From positions 1-5,134 of the forward strand of contig CAIKYN010000241.1 of assembly GCA_903831635.1 (NCBI GenBank): a DNA stretch of 5,134 bases, read 5' to 3'. This DNA is from an uncultured Spartobacteria bacterium (GTDB taxonomy: Bacteria; Verrucomicrobiota; Verrucomicrobiia; Chthoniobacterales; UBA6821). A program made the translations under genes and the position numbers. Below the pieces are notes generated by a model. It was not told the origin of the DNA. It saw nothing but the letters and a program-made list of their open reading frames with translations, and made no database searches. Below, piece by piece: positions 1 to 5,134 of this stretch (within the stretch, counting starts at the first letter, position 1; each line of letters starts with the position of its first letter).

Positions 1-1
1 G

Positions 2-40
2 CTCCTGCTTGCAGCTATTGTCCTGGCAATTCTGAAGTAA
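2..40 (+). CDS. C-terminal tail of a membrane-type protein (5' part outside window)
   Basis: Reading from base 2, twelve codons give the strongly hydrophobic tail LLLAAIVLAILK followed by TAA at 38-40. This looks like the end of a transmembrane helix closing with a single lysine. The other two forward frames do not give such a natural ending. The gene runs rightward and is therefore convergent with glmS. Nothing about its family can be said from twelve residues. The call rests only on composition and the stop, so it is tentative. Confidence 0.4.
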   Translation, partial: LLLAAIVLAILK

Positions 41-260
41 GCGCAAGGCTGTTAGGTCACAACCGGGGGCAGTTTTAATCTGGAAAGCAGGAACTCAGGA
101 AAGGAATGCTGATGAAGTGGTTTTGCTGATTCATCCCACTTGTCATCGGATGAGCAACGGAATACCAAGAGGGCAAGGTTTACCCCCTCCCCCCAAGCAC
201 CCCATTCTGAACCTTCTCAAAAGTGATGAAGATTCAATCCGTCCCACTTGAGGCTGATCC
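41..260. other. Intergenic spacer without a convincing gene
   Basis: This stretch separates the end of the upstream gene from the hairpin element behind glmS. It holds a small dyad at 111-147: GATG+AAGTGG at 111-120 pairs with CCACTT at 136-141 and CATC at 144-147, with a 2-base bulge and a 15-base loop. It also has a C-rich run at 183-194. TGATGAAG (110-117) recurs at 224-231, and CCCACTTG (135-142) recurs at 243-250, so the two halves look like diverged copies of one sequence. Two short ATG-initiated frames (150-251, 33 codons; 226-309, 27 codons) have no ribosome binding site and no recognisable protein character. I see no terminator with a T-tract for the upstream gene. Confidence 0.6.
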
Positions 261-363
261 GGGCGCAGGAAGTTTGGATGGAGGGCTAGGCGCGCGAGGG
301 AAGACGTAGTAGTCCTACGTCAACCGAGCAGCAAAAACGCCCTACGCCAAAATCCCTGCGTCC
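261..363. repeat. Long imperfect inverted repeat (hairpin element) between convergent genes
   Basis: The whole stretch folds back on itself around a centre at 310-314. Visible paired blocks, from outside in, are CGCAGG 264-269 with CCTGCG 355-360; TTTGG 273-277 with CCAAA 347-351; AGGGC 282-286 with GCCCT 339-343; GC steps at 292-295 with 328-332; GG 298-299 with CC 324-325; and a perfect 7-bp stem GACGTAG 303-309 with CTACGTC 315-321 around the 5-base loop TAGTC. CGAG at 295-298 faces CGAG at 325-328, giving a tandem G·A mismatch if transcribed rightward. The outer arm ends three bases beyond the glmS stop codon. No T-run follows the stem on either side, so it is not a classical intrinsic terminator. 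It may be a REP/MITE-like dispersed element or a 3'-end structure protecting the glmS transcript. The pairing is seen directly; the role is inference. Confidence 0.7.
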
Positions 364-2214
364 CTATTCGACCGTGACGCTTTTGGCGAGATTCCTTGGC
401 TTATCCACGTCGCATCCAAGTTCGACGGCAATATAGTAAGCGAAGAACTGGAGAACGATGGAAGTCAGGATCGGGGTCAGAATTTCAGAAACATCCGGAA
501 TCAAGATCACGTCATCACAGATAAGAGAAAGCTCCTCCCCTTTACCCTCGGTTCCGATCGCGATGACGGGACCTCCACGGGCTTTGACTTCCTCGATATT
601 ACTCAGGTTCTTGTGGAAGACAGCGTCATGAGGCGCGATTACCACGGAGGGTGTCTCGGGGTTAACTAGAGCGATGACACCGTGCTTGAGCTCCGCGCTG
701 GGATAGCCCATGGCGGCGATGTAGCTAATCTCCTTGAGCTTGAGAGCCCCTTCCATGGCCACGGGATAGTTAAACTGGCGCCCCATGAAGAGCATCACTT
801 TGGCCTGTGCATAGCGCTTGGCGATTTTGGCAATCTCAGGCTCGAGCTTGAGGACTTTCTCGATCTGGCTTGGGAGCGCCTTGAGCTCTGAAATGATCCG
901 ACTTCCGGCGGAACTTGAGAGGTTCCGAATGCGGCCGAGCAGAAGGGCAATAAGCGTGAGAATAGTCACCTGAGAGGTGAAAGACTTGGTCGCTGCGACG
1001 CCAATCTCGGGGCCGGCATGCATGTAGACGCCGCCGTCGCTCTCACGGGCGATGGTGCTCGCCACATTGTTACAGATACCGAGGGTGCGGTGCCCCTTCC
1101 TTTTACTTTCACGGAGGGCGGCCAGGGTGTCGGCCGTCTCCCCACTTTGGCTCAGGACAAAGACCAACGTGTCCTTGGTCATCGGCAAGTTGCGGTAGCG
1201 GAACTCACTGGCGTATTCGCATTCGGTCGGGATCTGGGCCAGACTCTCGATCAGGTACTCTCCGACCATGGCGGCATGAAAGGCGGTACCGCAGCCGCTA
1301 AGAACGATTCGCTCGATAGTGCGGAGCTCGGCATTCGACATATTGAGTCCACCCAGCTTCGCCGTTGCTTCCTCAACAGAGAGGCGTCCGCGCATGGCAT
1401 CGGTGACGCTGCGGACCTGCTCATGAATCTCCTTGAGCATGTAGTGAGGATAGTCCCCCTTACCCACATCCTCATCGGTCATTTCGACCTTGGTGACGTT
1501 GTAGTCGGCACCATTCCCTTGGACGGTGGAGAGGGTGAAGCCATCGCCGGTAAGGACGGCGATCTCATAGTCGTTCAGGTAGACGGCCTCGCGGGTGTGA
1601 CCGACGATGGCACTCACGTCGCTGGCCAGGAAGTGCTCTCCTTTGCCAATGCCGAGAACGAGGGGACTGCCCCTTCTCGCGCCGACGATCACTCCGGGAA
1701 GATCCGCGTGCACGATGGCAATGCCGTAGGTGCCGGCAACCAGTCCCAGAGCCTCCCGAAGCGCAGTGACAAGGGCTCCCTGGGTACGCTCGGTGGAGCG
1801 GTCGAAAGCGCGGCCAACAAGATGCGCCAGCACCTCGGTATCGGTCTGAGACTGGAATTGATGCCCCTCCTCCTCGAGTTGTGCACGGAGGGAGGCGTAG
1901 TTCTCGATGACACCATTATGAACGAGGGCCAGCTTGCCGGAGCGATCGAAGTGGGGGTGGGCATTCTCCCGGGTGACTTTACCATGAGTCGCCCAGCGTG
2001 TATGACTGATGCCGGTCGTTCCTCCGATCGGGTTCTTGCCGATGGCTTTACGGAGATCATCGATGCGCCCCACTTCCTTACGGACAGAGATAATACCTTC
2101 CTCGAGGGTAGCGACACCGGCCGAATCGTAGCCTCGGTACTCCAAGCGGCGAAGCCCCTCCAGAAGGATAGGGACCGCCTCAGCACGACCGACATAGCCT
2201 ACAATTCCACACAT
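364..2214 (-). CDS. glmS: Glutamine--fructose-6-phosphate aminotransferase (isomerizing), GlmS
   Basis: GlmS is cytoplasmic and converts fructose-6-phosphate plus glutamine to glucosamine-6-phosphate and glutamate, the first committed step toward UDP-GlcNAc for peptidoglycan and other envelope polymers. The 616-residue length is normal for the family. The N-terminal class II glutamine amidotransferase domain (about 2-240) begins MCGIVGYVG; Cys2 becomes the nucleophile after Met removal, which fixes the start. It carries HTRWATHG (71-78) and HNGVIENY (99-106). Two SIS sugar-isomerase domains follow: the first has GCGTAFHA (308-315) and SQSGETADT (355-363); the second has the catalytic-site stretch with Glu495 and His511. 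The classic C-terminus LAKSVTVE is intact, with Lys611 matching the sugar-binding lysine of the E. coli enzyme. No key residue is missing. There is no Shine-Dalgarno upstream of the ATG. The gene is divergent from glgC, and its stop is directly followed by the hairpin element. No glmS ribozyme can be argued, because the leader is short and shared with the glgC promoter region. Confidence 0.98.
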   Translation of the reverse strand: MCGIVGYVGRAEAVPILLEGLRRLEYRGYDSAGVATLEEGIISVRKEVGRIDDLRKAIGKNPIGGTTGISHTRWATHGKVTRENAHPHFDRSGKLALVHNGVIENYASLRAQLEEEGHQFQSQTDTEVLAHLVGRAFDRSTERTQGALVTALREALGLVAGTYGIAIVHADLPGVIVGARRGSPLVLGIGKGEHFLASDVSAIVGHTREAVYLNDYEIAVLTGDGFTLSTVQGNGADYNVTKVEMTDEDVGKGDYPHYMLKEIHEQVRSVTDAMRGRLSVEEATAKLGGLNMSNAELRTIERIVLSGCGTAFHAAMVGEYLIESLAQIPTECEYASEFRYRNLPMTKDTLVFVLSQSGETADTLAALRESKRKGHRTLGICNNVASTIARESDGGVYMHAGPEIGVAATKSFTSQVTILTLIALLLGRIRNLSSSAGSRIISELKALPSQIEKVLKLEPEIAKIAKRYAQAKVMLFMGRQFNYPVAMEGALKLKEISYIAAMGYPSAELKHGVIALVNPETPSVVIAPHDAVFHKNLSNIEEVKARGGPVIAIGTEGKGEELSLICDDVILIPDVSEILTPILTSIVLQFFAYYIAVELGCDVDKPRNLAKSVTVE

Positions 2215-2341
2215 AAGATTTTGATTTGATGCCCGTTACCCAACATTCAGAAGGATTTCGGTCGATTTAAGAGGATGACAAACAGAGGGAGTCTTCGCAA
2301 GATGCTTCCGTCCCCATCCATCCACCCATCCTTAAAAAAAT
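2215..2341. promoter_or_regulatory. Divergent promoter region of glmS and glgC
   Basis: These 127 bp separate two genes that start back to back, so promoters for both must lie here or in the neighbouring coding ends. On the minus strand a weak sigma70-like pair can be read: TTCTGA (complement of 2247-2252) and TCAAAT (complement of 2224-2229), 17 bp apart. If real, transcription would start only a few bases before the glmS ATG, giving an almost leaderless mRNA. On the plus strand I see no good -35/-10 pair. The glgC side is pyrimidine-rich, with CCAT-type repeats at 2314-2331 and an A7 run at 2334-2340 just before the ATG. No strong operator palindrome is visible. The region's role follows from the layout; the individual boxes are guesses. 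Confidence 0.5.
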
Positions 2342-3643
2342 ATGAATGCGCAGTCCAAGCATGTCATCGCCCCAGCAACCCGCACCCTTGCCATCATCAT
2401 GGGTGGAGGGGCAGGAACGCGTCTCTTCCCGCTCACCAAGGATCGCGCCAAGCCGGCGGTGCCGATCGGTGGAAAATACCGTCTTGTTGATGTGCCCATC
2501 AGCAACTGTCTGAACTCGGGAATCCGCGGTATCTACGTGCTGACACAGTTCAACAGCACCTCCCTCCACCGTCATATCAACGCGAGCTACAAGTTCGACA
2601 ACTTCTCCCCAAGCTTTGTCGAGATTCTTGCTGCACAGCAGACACCCGAGGGATCGACGTGGTACCAGGGGACAGCCGATGCAGTCCGCCAGAATCTGCG
2701 TACTTTCATGGATGGGAACTATGATTACTTCATTATTCTCTCGGGCGATCAACTCTACCGTATGGACTACCGCGACGTCCTCCAGCAGCACATCGCCGGC
2801 GGAGCGGATATCACGATTTCCTGCATCCCTGTGAATCGCGAGGCTGCCATGGGATTTGGCATTATGGAGACCGATTCGGCACAACGAATCACCCGCTTCG
2901 TGGAGAAACCAAAGGATCCGGCACTCCTCGATGAACTTCGGATGAAACCCCAGGTGCTCTCGGAACTCCATGAGTCCGAACATCAGGATCTCTATCTCGC
3001 CAACATGGGCATCTACATCTTTAACCGTCAGGTGCTTGCCGAGTGTCTCGACAATACGATGGATGATTTCGGCAAGAACATCATTCCGGGCACGATCGGA
3101 TCAAGGAATGTTCAGGCCTATGTTTTCCGGGGATATTGGGAAGATATCGGAACGATCCGCTCTTTTTTCGACGCAAACCTCAACCTCTGCGATCCCGCTC
3201 CCGCCTACAATTTTTATGCCCCCGGGGCGCCGATCTACACTCAGTCGAGATTCCTGCCAGCAAGTGTCATTGAGGAAACTGTTGTCAGTCGCGCCATGAT
3301 CTCGGATGGATGCCAGATCCGATCAGCCCGCCTGGAACGATGCATCCTCGGAATCCGTAGCATGATCAAACCGGGCGCGCGACTGAAGAACACCATCGTG
3401 ATGGGCGCCGATTATTACGAATCCGACAAGGGAGGAACCCCCTGGGGCGAGATTCCAATCGGCATCGGCAGGGATTGCATCATCGAGGATGCCATCATCG
3501 ATAAGAATGCCAGGATCGGGGACGGCGTTGTGATCACTCCACACAACAAGGATGCGAATTCCGACGGCGATGGTTACTACATTCGTGACGGCATCGTCGT
3601 GATCCCGAAGAACGCAGTCATTCCTTCCGGTACCCGCATTTGA
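2342..3643 (+). CDS. glgC: Glucose-1-phosphate adenylyltransferase (ADP-glucose pyrophosphorylase), GlgC
   Basis: GlgC makes ADP-glucose and pyrophosphate from glucose-1-phosphate and ATP, the controlled first step of bacterial glycogen synthesis in the cytoplasm. The 433-residue protein has the nucleotidyltransferase signature GGGAGTRLFPLT (21-32) and RAKPAV (35-40), then GTADA (110-114), SGDQLYRMDY (134-143) with the metal-binding catalytic Asp136, and FVEKPK (186-191) where Lys189 matches the glucose-1-phosphate-binding lysine of E. coli. YWEDIGT (265-271) closes the catalytic part; a left-handed beta-helix domain occupies about 300-433. Sequence style (PIGGKYRLVDVPISNC, YVLTQFNSTSLHRH, IIDKNARIG, DGIVVIPKNAVI) is closer to cyanobacterial and plant enzymes than to the enterobacterial one. 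Lys388 and Lys423 fall where the 3-phosphoglycerate-site lysines sit in those enzymes, by alignment from memory. The ATG at 2342 is preceded by an A-run, not a Shine-Dalgarno; the start is chosen because it leaves the usual short lead before the GGGAGTR loop. A lipoprotein gene follows after 24 bp. Confidence 0.97.
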   Translation: MNAQSKHVIAPATRTLAIIMGGGAGTRLFPLTKDRAKPAVPIGGKYRLVDVPISNCLNSGIRGIYVLTQFNSTSLHRHINASYKFDNFSPSFVEILAAQQTPEGSTWYQGTADAVRQNLRTFMDGNYDYFIILSGDQLYRMDYRDVLQQHIAGGADITISCIPVNREAAMGFGIMETDSAQRITRFVEKPKDPALLDELRMKPQVLSELHESEHQDLYLANMGIYIFNRQVLAECLDNTMDDFGKNIIPGTIGSRNVQAYVFRGYWEDIGTIRSFFDANLNLCDPAPAYNFYAPGAPIYTQSRFLPASVIEETVVSRAMISDGCQIRSARLERCILGIRSMIKPGARLKNTIVMGADYYESDKGGTPWGEIPIGIGRDCIIEDAIIDKNARIGDGVVITPHNKDANSDGDGYYIRDGIVVIPKNAVIPSGTRI

Positions 3644-3667
3644 GGGGTTTCCTCCCCGAGCCTTTTC

Positions 3668-4273
3668 ATGAATAGAATCCTTAGCACCCTTCCTCTGCTT
3701 GGCATTTTGCTGCTTCTTTCGGGATGCCTCTACGATAATCCCCCCTCGGGTCCGGTTCGGAGTATCGATACCTGGTTGGTGGGCCAGTGGGGCACTAAGG
3801 ATAAGGCAGGACATGAGTGCTCGGCAGTCGTGAGTCCCACAAACGCCTCTGATCATTACCGCGTAACCTTCTCCAGGTTGGGCAGTCGTCCTCAGGAGTT
3901 TGATGGTTGGATCAGCAGGGTGGATGGATTCTCCATTCTGGTTCTCAAGTCACTCAATGACTTTGGTGCCGGAGGCACCGCAGGTGCGGGAAAATATCTC
4001 CTTTTCCATTATGAGTTGCTCTCCCCAGGAACTCCATCGCCCGGAGGCCTCGGTGCGGAACGGATTCGCCTGAGCGAGCTCCAGTTGGATGACTCGGCGC
4101 TCTCTCTTGACTCATTCAAGCTCCGTGCTGCCATTCGCTCCGCCCTGAAGGCTGGAACACTCCTTGCTCCTTTTGACACGGTGGCTGAACGCAAGGGTAA
4201 GATCGAAGCCCTCCCCGGCAGTGTCCTCTGGACGAAAACAGGCAGCGTCACCCTGCAAGGGGAGACGTTCTGA
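3668..4273 (+). CDS. Putative lipoprotein of unrecognised family, possibly lipocalin-like
   Basis: The 201-residue product starts with a short basic n-region (MNR), a leucine-rich core and the lipobox LLSGC with Cys20, so it should be exported, lipidated and anchored in a membrane facing the periplasm. The mature part opens with a Pro/Gly-rich linker (24-29), then IDTWLVGQWGTKD (33-45), a pattern like the opening strand of lipocalin-type or heme-protein-maturation lipoproteins, where a W-x-G-x-W turn starts a beta-barrel. Alternating hydrophobic stretches such as YRVTFSRL (64-71) and FSILVLKSL (88-96) fit beta-strands. A Gly/Ala-rich loop (100-108) and a Pro/Gly-rich loop (119-129) follow, then a helical-looking segment (148-163). 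Cys51 is the only other cysteine. The gene is 24 bp behind glgC and probably shares its transcript, but no functional link is apparent. No Shine-Dalgarno is visible; the ATG is preceded by CCTTTTC. The existence of the gene is well supported; the fold suggestion is weak and the function unknown. Confidence 0.85.
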   Translation: MNRILSTLPLLGILLLLSGCLYDNPPSGPVRSIDTWLVGQWGTKDKAGHECSAVVSPTNASDHYRVTFSRLGSRPQEFDGWISRVDGFSILVLKSLNDFGAGGTAGAGKYLLFHYELLSPGTPSPGGLGAERIRLSELQLDDSALSLDSFKLRAAIRSALKAGTLLAPFDTVAERKGKIEALPGSVLWTKTGSVTLQGETF

Positions 4274-4288
4274 TGTCGGTGGCATCAG
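4270..4288 (+). other. Hairpin overlapping the lipoprotein stop codon
   Basis: CTGATGTC at 4270-4277 pairs with GGCATCAG at 4281-4288 (eight pairs, one of them T·G) around a GGT loop. The stem includes the lipoprotein stop codon TGA (4271-4273). No T-run follows closely, so it is not a textbook intrinsic terminator. It may end or stabilise the glgC-lipoprotein transcript. The pairing is seen directly; the function is uncertain. Confidence 0.35.
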
Positions 4289-4307
4289 CAATGACAAACC
4301 GCTAAAA

Positions 4308-4368
4308 AAGTTAAAGAGTTACACCAGGAAACCGGTTGCCTGAACTTGAGTCTCCTCCTTTTTAACTT
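4308..4368 (+). promoter_or_regulatory. Nested dyad upstream of glycyl-tRNA synthetase (candidate operator or leader structure)
   Basis: An outer stem of eleven pairs can form between 4308-4318 (AAGTTAAAGAG) and 4358-4368 (CTTTTTAACTT), with one G·T pair. Inside it lies an 18-bp near-perfect palindrome, CAGGAAACC (4325-4333) followed by GGTTGCCTG (4334-4342), with a single mismatched pair (4329/4338). An alternative pairing of AAGTT (4308-4312) with AACTT (4343-4347) would compete with the outer stem. The block ends 31 bp before the glycyl-tRNA synthetase ATG. It could be a repressor-binding dyad, a promoter-linked structure or an attenuator-like leader. I do not see T-box features. The symmetry is seen directly; the role is inference. 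Confidence 0.4.
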
Positions 4369-4399
4369 CTCCACATTCTAACCCTCTATCCCTTTTCCA

Positions 4400-5134
4400 A
4401 TGTCCAAACCAGTCGCCACAGAAACCTGCATGGAGAAGATCGTCAGCCTCTGCAAGAGACGCGGCTTCATCTATCAATCCTCAGAAATCTACGGGGGAAT
4501 CGGGGGATTTTGGGACTATGGCCCGCTAGGAGCGGAACTGAAGCGTAACCTCCGCGATACCTGGTGGCGCGCGATGACGCGGGACCGCGAGGATGTCGTT
4601 GGCCTCGACGCCACGATCATCATGCATCCCGCGATCTGGAAGGCCAGTGGCCATGTCGACACCTTCGCCGACATGATGCGTGAGTGCACTGTCACCAATA
4701 AGCGCGTCCGCGCCGACCATGTCGAACCGCAAGCCGGATCGGTGATTCGCTTCTCGGGAGCCAAGACACCTGCCCCTGGAAACTGGCATCTCGACAGGAA
4801 CATCACCGTTCTGATGAAGCAGGGTGAACATATCGAGAGCTTCCGCAAGCGTGTCCGCCTGCTCATCGCTCAAAATGCTGGCGCCGCTGCCGGAAAGCCT
4901 GAGGAAATCGAACTTCTCGGCGAGGAGAAGATCGATGTGATCGATGGATCCGTTGATTTCCATCCCGAGACCGGAGGGCTCCTCAACGAGTCTCGCCCCT
5001 TCAACCTGATGCTTCGCACCTATGTGGGGCCGACGGCAACCGAGAACGATGTCGCCTACCTGCGACCCGAAACAGCCCAGGCAATCTTCGCCCAATTCAA
5101 GAATGTCTGCGACTCCTCCCGCGTGAAGGTCCCC
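4400..5134 (+). CDS. glyQS: Glycyl-tRNA synthetase, dimeric (eukaryote/archaeal-type) form, N-terminal part
   Basis: This enzyme charges tRNA-Gly with glycine in the cytoplasm. The open frame runs 245 codons from ATG at 4400 to the window edge without a stop, so the C-terminal half, including the anticodon-binding domain, is missing. An in-frame TAA at 4379-4381 leaves this ATG as the first available start. The class II core begins at once: IVSLCKRRGFIYQSSEIYGG (14-33), then FWDYGPLG (37-44), SGHVDTFADMMREC (83-96) and RADHVEP (104-110). YLRPETAQAIFAQFKN (220-235) is the hallmark stretch leading to class II motif 2. This matches the single-chain alpha2 enzyme of Thermus, archaea and eukaryotes, not the alpha2beta2 GlyQ/GlyS enzyme. 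About 90 mostly polar residues (roughly 111-200) separate the RADH stretch from RPFNLMLRT; this insertion region varies within the family. The ATG follows CCCTTTTCCA, with no Shine-Dalgarno. It lies 126 bp after the lipoprotein gene, enough for its own promoter. Confidence 0.96.
   Translation, partial: MSKPVATETCMEKIVSLCKRRGFIYQSSEIYGGIGGFWDYGPLGAELKRNLRDTWWRAMTRDREDVVGLDATIIMHPAIWKASGHVDTFADMMRECTVTNKRVRADHVEPQAGSVIRFSGAKTPAPGNWHLDRNITVLMKQGEHIESFRKRVRLLIAQNAGAAAGKPEEIELLGEEKIDVIDGSVDFHPETGGLLNESRPFNLMLRTYVGPTATENDVAYLRPETAQAIFAQFKNVCDSSRVKVP

Noticed and set aside
150..251. 33-codon open frame in the left spacer
   Set aside because: No ribosome binding site, a run of prolines caused by the C-rich tract, and no protein-like character.
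226..309. 27-codon open frame running into the hairpin element
   Set aside because: It is Gly-rich only because it reads through the left arm of the inverted repeat, and it stops within the central stem.
261..363. Classical Rho-independent terminator for glmS
   Set aside because: The structure is far longer than usual and no T-tract follows it on the minus strand.
1018..2229. 403-codon plus-strand open frame antisense to glmS
   Set aside because: It lies almost wholly opposite glmS, whose protein has every family motif. The antisense translation has no recognisable domains and the low-complexity feel of a GC-rich shadow frame.
2215..2260. glmS ribozyme or other riboswitch upstream of glmS
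   Set aside because: There is too little space before the divergent glgC gene and no matching core structure is visible.
2267..2983. 238-codon minus-strand open frame antisense to glgC
   Set aside because: It overlaps the conserved catalytic domain of glgC and has no family features; it is a shadow of the real gene.
3642..3657. GAGG/CCTC or GGGG/CCCC hairpin between glgC and the lipoprotein gene
   Set aside because: The stem is only four pairs in either register and has no T-run, so it is too weak to call.
4274..4399. T-box leader for glycyl-tRNA synthetase
   Set aside because: At 126 bp it is shorter than usual, and I see neither the conserved T-box sequence nor a specifier loop followed by a terminator.
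4526..5095. 189-codon minus-strand open frame antisense to glycyl-tRNA synthetase
   Set aside because: The plus-strand frame encodes clear class II synthetase motifs throughout; the opposite frame is a by-product of codon bias.

Overview
The window looks like ordinary bacterial chromosome carrying core metabolism. It is moderately GC-rich and holds four confidently called genes plus the last codons of a fifth. The dimeric eukaryote/archaeal-type glycyl-tRNA synthetase, the cyanobacteria/plant-like GlgC and the lack of Shine-Dalgarno motifs suggest a PVC-type bacterium, perhaps Verrucomicrobiota. That placement is inference from protein style only; no rRNA or other marker is present.

Layout: 1-40 is the hydrophobic C-terminal tail of a rightward gene. 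41-363 has no convincing gene. Its right end (about 261-363) is one long imperfect inverted repeat lying directly behind the glmS stop, between two convergent genes. 364-2214 (minus) is glmS, glucosamine-6-phosphate synthase. 2215-2341 is a divergent promoter region. 2342-3643 (plus) is glgC, ADP-glucose pyrophosphorylase. 3668-4273 (plus) encodes a 201-residue lipoprotein of unrecognised family, 24 bp after glgC and probably in its operon. 4274-4399 is a structured spacer. From 4400 to the window end (plus) is the N-terminal 245 residues of glycyl-tRNA synthetase, cut by the window edge.

Together, GlmS and GlgC act on two exits from the hexose-phosphate pool. GlmS sends fructose-6-phosphate to amino sugars for peptidoglycan and envelope; GlgC commits glucose-1-phosphate to glycogen. 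Their divergent arrangement leaves room for shared control, but this is not shown. The lipoprotein and glycyl-tRNA synthetase have no evident functional link to them.

I found no mobile element with a transposase, no CRISPR array, no tRNA or rRNA, and no clear new multi-gene system. The items most worth a second look are the long hairpin element after glmS, the nested dyad upstream of glycyl-tRNA synthetase, and the absence of Shine-Dalgarno sequences at all four starts.
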